Assembly (NCBI GenBank): GCA_963730735.1
Contig: CAVSSX010000008.1
Location: forward strand, 124,001 to 188,000
DNA: 64,000 nucleotides
Source of the DNA: CAVSSX01 sp963730735
GTDB lineage: Bacteria; Actinomycetota; Acidimicrobiia; Acidimicrobiales; RAAP-2
Direction: 5' to 3'
A model generated the notes under the pieces. The model did not search any database. It worked only from the letters and a program-made list of their open reading frames with translations, and was not told where the DNA came from. Shown here piece after piece: positions 1 through 9,670 of this stretch (position 1 is the stretch's first letter; every line of letters starts with the position of its first letter). Made by a program: the position numbers and the translations under genes.

Positions 1-744
1 CCCGGGGCGGCGGTTGGGGCGACTACCGCACCATCACCCTGGCCCCGAAGGACGTGGCCGAGGCGGTCGAGCACACCCAGCTGCTGTTCCACCTGGCCGA
101 CAAGTACCGGGCCCCGGTGATCCTCTACGGGGACTACCTGATCGCCGACACCTACATGAGCGTCGACCGTCGGCCCGGTCGACTTCGAGCCCGCTGCCGG
201 CCAAGGAGACTGGGCGCTCGACGGCACCCGCGGCGGCACGGGCAAGTCCCGGCAGATCTGGACCTGGGCCATCGGCAAGGCCAACGCCCCGGGCCTCGGG
301 CCCGACGGCCACTGGCGCAAGCTGGCCAAGAAGTTCGACGACATCGCCGCCGTCGAGGCCCGCCACGAGTCCTACCAGGCCGACGACGCCGAGTACCTGG
401 TGGTGTCCTTCGGCACCTCGAGCCCGTTCGTCGACTACGTGGTGGACGAGCTGCGGGCCAGGAAGGGGTCAAGATCGGCTCGTTCCGGCCGATCACCCTG
501 TGGCCCTTCCCCGAGGCGGCGCTGGGCAAGGCCGCCGCCAACGCCCGCAAGGTCCTGGTCTACGAGGTGAACGCCGGCCAGATGATGGACGACGTGCGCC
601 TGAGCATCGACGACCGCAAGAAGATCGAGTTCATCGGCGGCGTGAGCGTCGACTACTCGCGGGATGCGCCAGGGCGAGATCCTCCAGGCGTCGGCGATCA
701 GCGCCGCCGTCCGGGCCGCCATCGAGAGGGAGCAAGGCCGATGA
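1..744 (+). CDS. 2-oxoacid:ferredoxin oxidoreductase, alpha subunit (3' part, frameshifted)
   Basis: The window opens inside this gene, so its N-terminal part is missing. The visible protein starts in frame at base 3 (GGGWGDYRTITLAPKDV) and carries family blocks FGTSSPFVDYVVDEL, IGSFRPITLWPFPE and VLVYEVNAGQMM. These are typical of KorA/VorB-type alpha chains, which work with a TPP-binding beta subunit to turn a 2-oxoacid into acyl-CoA plus reduced ferredoxin. The substrate cannot be told from sequence. Three single-base frame changes are needed, near 166-172, 455-465 and 660-664; the last lies in a GGG run. Conserved sequence continues through all of them, so indel errors are likelier than decay. 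The TGA at 742-744 overlaps the ATG of the beta gene by 4 nt, so the two are translationally coupled. Confidence 0.85.
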
Positions 745-1527
745 CCACCACCCACATCCAGACCGACACGCCGCCGGACATCGCCAGCACCAAGGTGTCG
801 CCGTTCATGCCGCCGCTGCAGATCACCGAGGACCACCACCTCTGCCCGGGGTGCGGTCACCCGGTGGCCTGGCGGCTGCTCCTCGAGGTGCTGTCCGAGC
901 TCGAGCTCGACCACCGGGCCATCGGGGTGGTCGGGCCACGGCTGCTACACCGGGATCGCCACCATGTCCGACATCGACTGGCTGCAGTGCCTGCACGGGC
1001 GGGCGCCGGCCGTGGCCACCGGGGTCAAGCGGGTCCAGCCGCAGGCCGCCGTGTTCTCGCTCCAGGGGGACGGTGACTGCTCCACCGAGGGCCTGCACGA
1101 GATCCTCCACGCCGCCGGCCGGGGCGAGGCCATCACGGCCATCATGCTGAACAACGGTGTCTTCGGCGACACCGGGGGCCAGATGACGGCCACCACGGTG
1201 GTCGGTCAGCGGACCAAGACCAGCCTCGAGGGCCGTGACCCCGACACCCACGGCTACCCGATCCCGCTGGCCGACCTGATCTCCAACCTTCCCGGGGCGG
1301 CCTACGTGGCCCGCGGGGCGGTCAACAACGCCGGCTCGATCGCCCAGACCAAGAAGTTCCTCACGCGGGCGTTCGAGACGCAGCTCGAGGGACGCGGCTT
1401 CAGCTTCGTCGAGGTGCTCACCATGTGCCCGACCGGCTGGATCATCCCGACGGCCAGCGGACCGGGCTACGTGGCCGACACCTTCGAGAAGACGTTCCCA
1501 GTCAGTCAGATCAAGACGACCGGCTAG
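741..1527 (+). CDS. 2-oxoacid:ferredoxin oxidoreductase, beta subunit (one frameshift)
   Basis: This is the TPP-binding partner of the preceding gene. It has the CPGCGHP cysteine motif near residue 35, HGCYTGIATMSDID, the TPP/Mg motif GDGDCSTEG followed by NNGVFGDTGGQMT, and a C-terminal CPTGW block. At about 262 residues it is a normal length for a stand-alone beta chain. The start is ATG 741, overlapping the alpha stop. One extra base in GGGCC near 934-937 shifts the frame: HRAIGVV before it continues as GHGCYTG after it. No gamma or delta subunit gene follows. The next gene is an acyl-CoA ligase, which fits a role in branched-chain or aromatic acid catabolism, but that is inference. Confidence 0.87.
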
Positions 1528-1592
1528 AGGCCCGACACACCGCGCCGAGGCGCGGCGTCCCGGTCGGTCACGCGCAGCGCGAGGGGGGCAGC

Positions 1593-3014
1593 GTGAACGA
1601 GTTGTTGCTGCACGACATGGTCCGCACGTCGGCCGGCCGGAAGCCGTACCGGACGGCGGTGAGCTACCGGGGCCAGTCGCGCACCTACGGCGAGCTCCTG
1701 GAGCGCATCGAGCACCTCGCCGCGGTGCTGTCGGCCCGGGGCATCCGTCACGGCGACCGGGTGGTGTGGTGGGCCGACACCCACCTCGACGCCGGCACGC
1801 TCTACTACGCCCTGGCCACCTTGGGGGCGGTCTTCGTGCCGCTCAACCCGCGGTTCAGCGCCGACGAGTTCCGGGCGGTCGCCGACATCGCCGACCCGGC
1901 GCTGATCGTCACCGACGAGGGCCACACCGGGGACGTCACCCTGGAGGAGCTGCTGGCCCTCCCGACCCCGAGCACGGTCGAGCTGCCCGAGGTCCACGAG
2001 CTCGACCCCGACGTCATCTTCTTCACCAGCGGCACGACCGGTCAGCCCAAGGGCTGCGTGCTCTCGCACCGCAGCAACCGGCTCCGGACCCAGACCCAGG
2101 CCCGGGCGGTCGGCCCGATCGCCACCATGTTCCCCCAGTTCCACTGGGGCGGCTGGTCGTTCTGCCACACCGCGTGGTACCTCGGCCACGAGATGGCCCT
2201 GGTCGACGGGGGCAACACCGAGGAGGTCCTGCGGACGCTGGCCGACCGCCAGGTGGGGTCGTTCTACGGCATCCCGGCGGTCTGGCGCCGCATGCTCGAG
2301 GCCGACCGCCGCGGCTACGACCTCTCGGCGCTGCGCGAGGCCAACACCGGCACGTCGTCGACGCCGCCCGAGCTGCTCCACGCCATCCACGACGCCTTCC
2401 CGGTGACGACCACCACCATCGGCTACGGGGCCACCGAGGCCGGTGGCCTGTGCCAGCTCCCGGCCGAGGACCTGTTCCGCAAGCCCGGCTCGGTCGGCCT
2501 GCCGATGCTGGGCGTGGCCATCCGGATCGAGGACGACGAGCTGTGGGTGAAGAGCCCCCAGGCCTTCCTCGGCTACTTCCGCAATCCCGAGGCCACCGAC
2601 CAGGTGGTGGTGGACGGCTGGTACCGCACCGGCGACCTGGTGTCGCGTGACGACGAGGGTTACTTCTGGGTCGTCGGGCGGGTGAAGGACATGATCCGCA
2701 CCGGCGGCGAGTCGGTGGCCCCGGCCGAGGTCGACGTGGTGCTCCAGCGCCACCCGGCGGTGGCCGACGCCGCCGTGGCCGGGGTGCCCGACGTCGACTG
2801 GGGCGAGATCGTCACCGCCTTCGTGGTGCTGCGGCCGGGGTCCTCGGTGGAGCTGGCCGAGCTGCGCCAGCACTGCGCCGCCAGCCTCACCGCCTACAAG
2901 CACCCCCGGCGCCTGCTGATCGTCGACGCCGTGCCCCGCACCGGGCCCACCGGCCAGGTGCAGCGGCGCCGGCTGGTCGAGCTGGCCCAACAGCAGGCGG
3001 CCTCGGCCGGGTAG
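1593..3014 (+). CDS. AMP-dependent acyl-CoA synthetase family protein
   Basis: This 473-residue protein belongs to the ANL adenylating superfamily, which activates a carboxylate to acyl-AMP and then to acyl-CoA. It has the P-loop FFTSGTTGQPKG near residue 147, YGATEAGG, YRTGDL and the hinge region VGRVKDMI. The start is GTG 1593, preceded by a G-rich ribosome site (GAGGGGGG); earlier codons in this frame overlap the oxidoreductase gene. The A10 motif, normally PxTxxGK with a catalytic lysine, reads PRTGPTGQVQRRRL, so the lysine is replaced by glutamine near residue 455. That could impair adenylation or be a one-base error. The substrate is unknown. It is convergent with acsA, 17 bp away. Confidence 0.85.
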   Translation: MNELLLHDMVRTSAGRKPYRTAVSYRGQSRTYGELLERIEHLAAVLSARGIRHGDRVVWWADTHLDAGTLYYALATLGAVFVPLNPRFSADEFRAVADIADPALIVTDEGHTGDVTLEELLALPTPSTVELPEVHELDPDVIFFTSGTTGQPKGCVLSHRSNRLRTQTQARAVGPIATMFPQFHWGGWSFCHTAWYLGHEMALVDGGNTEEVLRTLADRQVGSFYGIPAVWRRMLEADRRGYDLSALREANTGTSSTPPELLHAIHDAFPVTTTTIGYGATEAGGLCQLPAEDLFRKPGSVGLPMLGVAIRIEDDELWVKSPQAFLGYFRNPEATDQVVVDGWYRTGDLVSRDDEGYFWVVGRVKDMIRTGGESVAPAEVDVVLQRHPAVADAAVAGVPDVDWGEIVTAFVVLRPGSSVELAELRQHCAASLTAYKHPRRLLIVDAVPRTGPTGQVQRRRLVELAQQQAASAG

Positions 3015-3031
3015 GAGCCGCAGGACGCCGT

Positions 3032-5005
3032 TCAGTCCTCCTCGGCGCCACCCTCGGGCATCCGCTCGGCGATGGCGTTGACCACCGTCGGGTCCATCAG
3101 CGTCGTCACGTCGCCGAGGTCGCGGTGCTCGGCTACGTCACGCAGCAGCCGGCGCATGATCTTGCCGCTGCGGGTCTTGGGCAGCTCGGGCGTGAGGAGG
3201 ATCTGGCGGGGCTTGGCGATCGGGCCGATCTCCCGAGCCACGTGGTTGCGCAGGTCCTGGACCAGCTGGTCGCCCTCCTGGCCGTCGACCCCCTCCCCCT
3301 TCACCGTGACGAAGGCCACGATGGCCTGGCCGGTCGTCGGGTCGCTCGCCCCGACCACCGCCGCCTCGGCCACCGCCGGGTGGCTCACCAGCGCGTGCTC
3401 CACCTCGGTGGTCGAGATGCGGTGGCCGGAGATGTTCATGACGTCGTCCACCCGGCCGAGGAGCCACAGGTCGCCGTCCTCGTCCTTCTTGGCCCCGTCG
3501 CCGGCAAAGTAGGCGCCCGGGAAGCGTGACCAGTAGGTCTCGCGGTAGCGCTCGGGGTCGCCCCAGATGCCCCGGAGCATGCCCGGCCACGGTTGGGTGA
3601 TCACCAGGTAGCCGCCCTCGCCGTCGCCCACCGCCGTCCCGTCGTTGTCGACCACCTCGGCGCTGATGCCCGGGAACGCCCGCATGGCCGCCCCCGGCTT
3701 GGTGGCGGCGATGCCCGGGAGGGGCGTGATCAGGCAGCCGCCGGTCTCGGTCTGCCACCACGTGTCGATGATGGGGCACCGGTCACCGCCGATGTGCTGG
3801 CGGTACCACATCCAGGCCTCGGGGTTGATGGGCTCCCCCACCGACCCGAGCAGTCGGAGCGACGTCAGGTCGTGACGGCCCGGCAGGTCCTCGCCCCACT
3901 TCATGAACGTCCGGATGGTGGTGGGCGCGGTGTAGAGGATGGTGACGCCGTAGGTCTCGACGATCTCCCACCAGCGCTCCCGGGTCGGGGTGTCCGGTGT
4001 GCCCTCGTACATCACCGACGTCGTGCCGTTGGCCAACGGCCCGTAGACGATGTAGCTGTGGCCGGTGACCCAGCCGATGTCGGCCGCCGTCCAGAACACG
4101 TCGGTCTCGGGCTTGAGGTCGAACATCAGCCGGTGGGTGGTCGACACGTGGGTGAGGTAGCCGCCCGAGGTGTGCAGGATGCCCTTGGGCTTGGCCGTCG
4201 TCCCGCTCGTGTACATGATGAAGAGCGGGTGCTCGGCGTCGAAGGCCTCGGGCTCGTGCGTGGCCGGCTGTCGGTCGACGGTGTCGTGCCACCAGACGTC
4301 ACGTCCCTCGACCCAGGCGGTGTCCTGTCCGGTCCGGCGCACCACCAGCACCGACCGCACCTCGGGGCACTTGGTCAGGGCCTCGTCGACCGCCGGCTTG
4401 AGGGCCGATGGCGACCCCCGCCGGAAGCCGCCGTCGGCGGTGATGACCGTCCGGGCGTCGCAGTCGAGGATCCGGCTGCTGAGGGCGTCGGCCGAGAAGC
4501 CGCCGAAGATCACGGTGTGGGGCGCCCCGATCCGGGCGCAGGCCAGCATGGCCACCACCGTCTCGGGGATCATCGGCATGTAGATGGCCACCGCCTCGCC
4601 GGCGGTGACCCCGAGCTCGGTCAGGGCGTGGGCCGCCTTCGACACCATCTCGAGCAGGTCGCCGTAGGTGATGGTCCGGGTCTCGCCCTCGGGCTCGCCG
4701 ACCCAGTGGAAGGCGACCGTGTCGGCCTTCCCCGCCGCCACGTGGCGGTCGACGCAGTTGACCGACACGTTGAGCCGGCCGCCCACGAACCACTGGGCGA
4801 AGGGGAGGTCCCATTGGAGGGCTTCGGTCCACGGCGTGTCCCAGTCGAGGTTGCCGGCCTGGGTCGCCCACCAGGCCACCGGGTCGGCGGCCGCCTCCTC
4901 GTAGATACCGGGCTGGGCGACGGCGTGGGCGGCGAACTCGGGCGGCGGCGGGAACTTGCGGTTCTCGTGCAGGAGGGCCGACAGGGTCTGCATGTCATCG
5001 CTCAC
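3032..5005 (-). CDS. acsA: Acetyl-CoA synthetase
   Basis: This enzyme makes acetyl-CoA from acetate, ATP and CoA. It is 657 residues, the usual length of bacterial Acs. Visible motifs are MYTSGTTAKPKG, the Acs signature around WTAADIGWVTGHSYIVYGPL, WWQTETGG, and the C-terminal PKTRSGKIMRR with the catalytic lysine that is acetylated in known Acs proteins. The start is taken as GTG 5005 because AAGGAG lies about 5 nt upstream and the reading gives VSDDMQTLSALLHENRKF. ATG 4993 is an alternative. The same frame is open far upstream to 6514, but that stretch lacks Acs-like sequence and overlaps two plus-strand genes. Confidence 0.95.
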   Translation of the reverse strand: MSDDMQTLSALLHENRKFPPPPEFAAHAVAQPGIYEEAAADPVAWWATQAGNLDWDTPWTEALQWDLPFAQWFVGGRLNVSVNCVDRHVAAGKADTVAFHWVGEPEGETRTITYGDLLEMVSKAAHALTELGVTAGEAVAIYMPMIPETVVAMLACARIGAPHTVIFGGFSADALSSRILDCDARTVITADGGFRRGSPSALKPAVDEALTKCPEVRSVLVVRRTGQDTAWVEGRDVWWHDTVDRQPATHEPEAFDAEHPLFIMYTSGTTAKPKGILHTSGGYLTHVSTTHRLMFDLKPETDVFWTAADIGWVTGHSYIVYGPLANGTTSVMYEGTPDTPTRERWWEIVETYGVTILYTAPTTIRTFMKWGEDLPGRHDLTSLRLLGSVGEPINPEAWMWYRQHIGGDRCPIIDTWWQTETGGCLITPLPGIAATKPGAAMRAFPGISAEVVDNDGTAVGDGEGGYLVITQPWPGMLRGIWGDPERYRETYWSRFPGAYFAGDGAKKDEDGDLWLLGRVDDVMNISGHRISTTEVEHALVSHPAVAEAAVVGASDPTTGQAIVAFVTVKGEGVDGQEGDQLVQDLRNHVAREIGPIAKPRQILLTPELPKTRSGKIMRRLLRDVAEHRDLGDVTTLMDPTVVNAIAERMPEGGAEED

Positions 5006-5200
5006 GGGAGCTCCTTCTGGGCGGTCGGGCGAGGGTCGCCCCGGGGTCGGCTGGTCGGCCTGGCCCCCGGGATGCCGTGTCGACCCAGCGTACGCGGCGT
5101 CCCGAGAGCTCGTCGGCACCGCCGGTGCACGGCACGCCCGTGCCGGGATCCAGCGCAGCGGTCGGCCGGGCGTTCTAGCCTTCCGGCGGGAGGTGGTCGC

Positions 5201-5926
5201 GTGTTCGATCTGAGCGGGAAAGTGGCCCTGGTGACCGGGGCGGGGGGCAAGCGCATCGGTACCGGTGCGGGCATCGCCGAGGCCCTGGCGAGCCAGGGCG
5301 CCCACATCATCGTCAACGACATCGACGAGCTGTCGGCGTCGCGCACGATGGCGGCGATCGAGGCGGCCGGTGGGTCGGCCTCGTTGGCCGTCTTCGACGT
5401 CACCGATCCCGATGCGGTGGCCGCCGGGGTGGCCGCCGCCGCCCGGGACGCCGGACCCATCGACATCCTGGCCGCCAGTGCCGGGGGCGGACCCATCGGC
5501 CAGTTCCTCGAGCTCGACCCGGCCGTCTTCGAGCACTCGGTCCGGCTCAACTTCTTCGGGGCCGTCTACTGCGCCCGGGCCGTGCTGCCCGAGATGCGTG
5601 AGCTGCGCTACGGCCGGATCGTGCTGGTGGCCTCGGTGGCCGGCTCGGTCGGGGGGTCCATCGGTATCACGGCCTACGGCGGCGCCAAGGCCGGCCTGGC
5701 CGGCTTCATGCGCCACCTGGCCACCGAGATGGGCCCCTACGGGATCACCATCAACGCCATCGCCCCGGGCCTGGTCACCAGCACCGTCGAGTCGGCCGAC
5801 GGTCCCCTCGGTCGCAGCGGCACCCCGCAGGACATCGGTGCGCTGGCCGTGTACCTGGCCTCGGAGGAGGCGTCCTGGATGACCGGGCAGACGATCCAGA
5901 TCAACGGCGGCACCTACATGGGCTGA
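5201..5926 (+). CDS. Short-chain dehydrogenase/reductase (FabG-like)
   Basis: This 241-residue classical SDR reduces or oxidises a carbonyl/hydroxyl with NAD(P)(H). It shows the Rossmann motif TGAGGKRIGTGAG near the N-terminus, the structural block AASAGGG in place of NNAG, the catalytic serine in VASVAGSVGG, the Tyr-Lys pair in AYGGAKAG, and the C-terminal MTGQTIQINGG. The start is GTG 5201, about 9 nt after CGGGAGG. The neighbours (acetyl-CoA synthetase, a thioesterase-like gene) suggest a 3-hydroxyacyl-CoA or related substrate, but the sequence does not decide this. It is divergent from acsA across a 195-bp gap. Confidence 0.87.
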   Translation: MFDLSGKVALVTGAGGKRIGTGAGIAEALASQGAHIIVNDIDELSASRTMAAIEAAGGSASLAVFDVTDPDAVAAGVAAAARDAGPIDILAASAGGGPIGQFLELDPAVFEHSVRLNFFGAVYCARAVLPEMRELRYGRIVLVASVAGSVGGSIGITAYGGAKAGLAGFMRHLATEMGPYGITINAIAPGLVTSTVESADGPLGRSGTPQDIGALAVYLASEEASWMTGQTIQINGGTYMG

Positions 5927-6053
5927 CGGGGCGACGCCTCGCCCACTCGGCAGGGCGACCCCGACTTGCGGGTGCCGGTGCCCCCCCGGGTACCCTCGGC
6001 ATCCCTCGACCCTCCGGTGGGCCCGTCCGGCCGCCGTCCCGATCGGATCGCCC

Positions 6054-6851
6054 ATGAGCCAGCAGCTGACCGACCTGCTCCACCTCGAGCACCTCGACGA
6101 CGACCGGTTCCGGGTCGTGCCCTCGGTCGGCACGGGCTTCCTCTTCGGTGGCTTCACCATGGCCATGGCCGTGACGGCCGCCGGGGCCACCGTCGACGAC
6201 AGCCTGGTGCCCATGTCGCTGCGCTGTGACTTCCTCGGGTTCGGAGCCTGGGGGCCGACCGACGTGGCCGTCGAACGGACCAACACCAGCCGCTCGTTCG
6301 CCACCCGCCGGCTGCGCCTCACCCAGGGCGAGAAGCTGGTGGCGGCGGCCGAGCTGACCTTCCACCGGCCCGAGACCGGGGTGGACGTCCAGACCGTGTC
6401 CCCGCCGTCCATCGCCCCGCCCGAGGAGCTCGAGGCGGTCGTGCCGTCCTGGGGCACCGACGAGGCCATCGACCCGGTCGAGATGCGGGCCGCCCGCCCC
6501 TGGGACCATCGCAAGATCGAGCGGGTCCATCCCTACTGGGCCCGGTCGCGCCAGGCGCTCGGCGAGGACCCGCTCCGCCACGCCGCCGCCCTGGCCTTCG
6601 TGTCGGACTACCTGGTCATCTTCTCCCCCTTCACCGAGGGGACGGACGAAGGGGACGGCCTGAGCAGCTACACGCTGGAGCACACGGTGTGGTTCCACCG
6701 TCCCTTCGCCGCCGACCGGTGGCTGCTCTTCGACTGCGTGCCCCTCACCCAGTCGGGTGGCCGCTACGTGAGCCGGGGCACGGTGCACGACGAGCGGGGT
6801 GTGCTGGTGGCCTCCTTCGTCCAAGAAGGCTTCGTCCGCCCGGCGCGTTGA
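6054..6851 (+). CDS. Acyl-CoA thioesterase II (TesB)-like protein
   Basis: This 265-residue double-hotdog protein has the early block GTGFLFGGFTMAMAV, a CDFLGFG segment at the first hotdog, and a second domain ending in the TesB-like YVSRGTVHDERGVLVASFVQEG. TesB enzymes hydrolyse medium to long acyl-CoA thioesters in the cytoplasm. The catalytic Asp of the family cannot be assigned firmly by eye. The start is ATG 6054. It lies 127 bp after the SDR on the same strand and may be read with it. A structural homolog without thioesterase activity is possible. Confidence 0.72.
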   Translation: MSQQLTDLLHLEHLDDDRFRVVPSVGTGFLFGGFTMAMAVTAAGATVDDSLVPMSLRCDFLGFGAWGPTDVAVERTNTSRSFATRRLRLTQGEKLVAAAELTFHRPETGVDVQTVSPPSIAPPEELEAVVPSWGTDEAIDPVEMRAARPWDHRKIERVHPYWARSRQALGEDPLRHAAALAFVSDYLVIFSPFTEGTDEGDGLSSYTLEHTVWFHRPFAADRWLLFDCVPLTQSGGRYVSRGTVHDERGVLVASFVQEGFVRPAR

Positions 6852-6867
6852 GTCGGGCGGCGCTCGT

Positions 6868-7699
6868 CTAGGGCGCCTGCTCGTCGAGCCACGGCCCGAG
6901 CTCGTCGGCCCCGAGGCGGTGGGGCAGGACGAGGGCCAGGCGGTCGACGCCGAGGTCGGCGTAGGCGGTGCGTTGATCGCGGCCGACGTTGACCGGCGGG
7001 GTGATGGTGATCTCGAGCCGGCCCAGGGCCTCGGGCCGCTGGTAGCGGCGCCCGGCGTCGGCCAGGGCGTCCAGGCTGGCCGCCGTGGCCTCGGGGTCCA
7101 GCCCGAACCCGTACCAGCCGTGCGCCCGTTCGACGGCCCGCCGATAGGCCGGGGCCGAAGCCCCGCCGACCAGGACCGGCAGGGGCTGCTGCACCGGGCG
7201 GGGGTGGGCGTCGACCCCGGCGAAGGACGGCGTAGCGGCCGGAGAAGGCCGGGGCCTCGCTCGACCACAGGGCCTGCATGGCCTCGAGGTACTCGTCGGC
7301 CCGGCGACCACGGTCGGCGAAGGGCACCCCGACGGCGGCGAACTCCGGCTCGAGATAGCCCACCCCGAGGCCGAAGAGCAGGCGCCCGGCCGACACCAGG
7401 TCGAGGGAGGCCAGCTCCTTGGCCAGGACCACCGGATTGCGCTGGGGCAGGATGATGATCCCGGTCCCGAGCCGGACCCGACTGGTGACGGCGGCCAGGT
7501 AGCTGAGCACGATCAACGGGTCGACCACCGGCTGGCGGGGGCCGAGCGGCGACGGCGGCACCCGGGGGTCGGGCAGCACCACGTGCTCGCCGACCCACAG
7601 GGACTCGAAGCCCAGGAGCTCAGCCCGACGGGCCACGTCGACGGCGGTGGCCGGGTCGGCACAGGCGGCGGTGTTCAATCCGAAGAGACCCAGGTGCAC
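6868..7699 (-). CDS. LLM-class F420-dependent oxidoreductase (one frameshift)
   Basis: This is a luciferase-like monooxygenase-fold protein of about 277 residues. The N-terminal half has LGFESLWVGEHVV, SRVRLGTGIIILPQRNP and GRLLFGLGVGYLEPEF. After a frame change near 7225-7235 the C-terminal half continues with QQPLPVLVGGASAPAYRRA and GLDPEATAASLD. The blocks match the actinobacterial TIGR03619-type F420-dependent subgroup, whose substrates are mostly unknown. The start is GTG 7699 (VHLGLFGLNTAA). The length of 832 nt equals a normal gene plus one base. It is convergent with the thioesterase-like gene (16 bp) and divergent from the amidohydrolase. Confidence 0.8.
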
Positions 7700-7821
7700 G
7701 CCCGATCGTACCGTCGACGACCATCCGGAGGCCGTTCCCGACCGACACCTGCCCCTGGCGTGGACCGGGGGTAGCTTGGCCACAGGGCCCGGGTCGTGCG
7801 GGCGCCACAGGAGGTGTGGAC

Positions 7822-9534
7822 ATGTTGGATCTGGCTGTTCGGGGCGGCGTCGTGGTCGACGGGAGCGGGGCGGCGCGTCGCCGGGCCGATGTCGGGATCG
7901 CCGACGGCCGGGTGGTCGAGGTCGGCTCGGTCGGCCAGGCGGCCCGGACCATCGACGTCGACGGGGCGATCGTGGCCCCCGGCTTCTGCGACGTCCACAC
8001 CCACTTCGACGCCCAGGTCTTCTGGGACGGCGCCCTCACGCCGTCCTCCCTCCACGGGGTGACGACGGTCATGGCCGGGAACTGCGGGTTCACGCTCACC
8101 CCGATGGCCCCCGACGCCGCCGACTACCTGGTCCGGATGCTGGCCGTGGTCGAGGGCATGCCGCTCTCGGCCCTCCAGGCCGGGGTCCCGCTCGACTGGA
8201 CCAGCACCGGCGAGTACCTCGACCGGTTGGAAGGGCCGCCTGGCCATCAACTCGGGCTTCCTGGTGGGCCACAGCGCCATGCGCCGGGTGGTCATGGGGT
8301 CGGCGGCGACCGAGCGTCAGGCCACCGCCGAGGAGATCGACGCCATGGCCCGGCTGCTGCGTGACGGCCTGGAGGCGGGCGGGATCGGCTTCTCGTCCTC
8401 GTGGGGCCGGGCCCACCTCGACGGGGCCGGGGCACCGGTGCCGTCTCGCAGTGCCGACGCCGCCGAGCTGATCGCCCTGGCCTCGGTGGCCCAGCAGTTC
8501 GAGGGGACCAGCCTCGAGTTCATCCCGCCGTTGGTCGACTCGTTCACGCCCGAGATCGTCGACCTGCTGACGTCGATGTCGGTGGCCGCCGGTTCGCCGC
8601 TCAACTGGAACGTGATGCGGGTGACCGGGGACACGACCAAGGAAGGGGCCGCGCTCCTGGAGGCCGGCGCCGAGGCCCGGCGCCGCGGCGGGGCCGTGGT
8701 GGCGCTGACCATGCCGATCCCGTCACGGGCCCGGTTCTCGTTCGGTACCGGCTTCGTCCTCGAGATGCTGCCGGAGTGGGGCCCGGTGATGGCCCTCCCC
8801 CATGCCGAGCGCAAGGCCGCCCTGGCCGACCCCGAGACCCGGCGGCGGCTGGCCGAGGGGCGCGGTCGGCGCCGGGCTCGCTCGGCGAGATCGGGCGGTG
8901 GGACGCCCGGCTGATCAGCCAGACCTTCGCCCCCGAGCTGAAGGACTACCAGGGTCGGGCGGTCGCCGACATCGCCCGGGCCGAGGGCAAGGAGCCCTTC
9001 GACGCGCTGGTCGACATCGTGGTGGCCGACGACCTGCGCACGACCTTCACCCGCCAGCAGCCGGACCCGTCCAAGGAGGACTGGGAGGCGGCGGTGGCCG
9101 TGTGGCGGGACCGCAACGCCATCATCGGCGCCTCCGACGCCGGCGCCCACCTCGACTTCACCGCCTACTTCGACTACCCCGTCTACGTGCTGGAGCGGGC
9201 CGTGCGCCAGCACCAGGTGCTCGGGCTCGAAGAGGCCGTCCACCTCATGACCGAGGTGCCGGCGTCGCTCTACGGCGTGCGGGACCGGGGTCGGATCGCC
9301 GAGGGCAACTGGGCCGACCTCGTGGTCTTCGACGAGGCCACGGTCGGCTCGGGTGAGCTCGAGACCCGCTTCGACCTCCCCGGAGGGGCCGGCCGCCTGT
9401 ACGCCGAGCCGCGGGGCGTGCACCACGTGGTCGTGAACGGCGAGGTCATCGTGGACGACGGCTCGCTCACCGACACCCGCCCGGGTCGGATCCTGCGCTC
9501 GGGTCGCGACACGGCCAGCCCGCAGATCGGCTGA
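7822..9534 (+). CDS. N-acyl-D-amino-acid deacylase family amidohydrolase (two frameshifts)
   Basis: This metal-dependent amidohydrolase is about 570 residues long. It shows the early metal site GFCDVHTHFDAQVFWD, the block GVTTVMAGNCGFTLTP, INSGFLVGHSAMRRVVMG, GASDAGAHLDFTAYF, and a C-terminal composite-domain strand (LVVFDEATVGSGELE). D-aminoacylases and related D-hydantoinase-like enzymes have this layout. The start is ATG 7822 behind GGAGGTG. Two single-base shifts, +1 near 8232 (GAAGGGCC) and -1 near 8862 (GAGGGGCG), cancel each other, leaving a total length divisible by three. Both sit in G runs. Substrate unknown. Confidence 0.82.
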
Positions 9535-9670
9535 CCCGGCGGGCCCGCGCCCGCCCGCCCCGGCCTCGTGGTTCGGCGGCCCAGAGCCCTGTCGGGCCCA
9601 GAGCGAGGTCAGCGCATCGCTGGCGGCCCGGTGTTACCGTGACCGGGCAGGCAGGCAAGGGGGGGCTGCG

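Noticed and set aside
5006..6514. N-terminal extension of acetyl-CoA synthetase
   Set aside because: The frame stays open, but family sequence starts at 5005, a ribosome site is there, and two plus-strand genes with clear motifs lie opposite.
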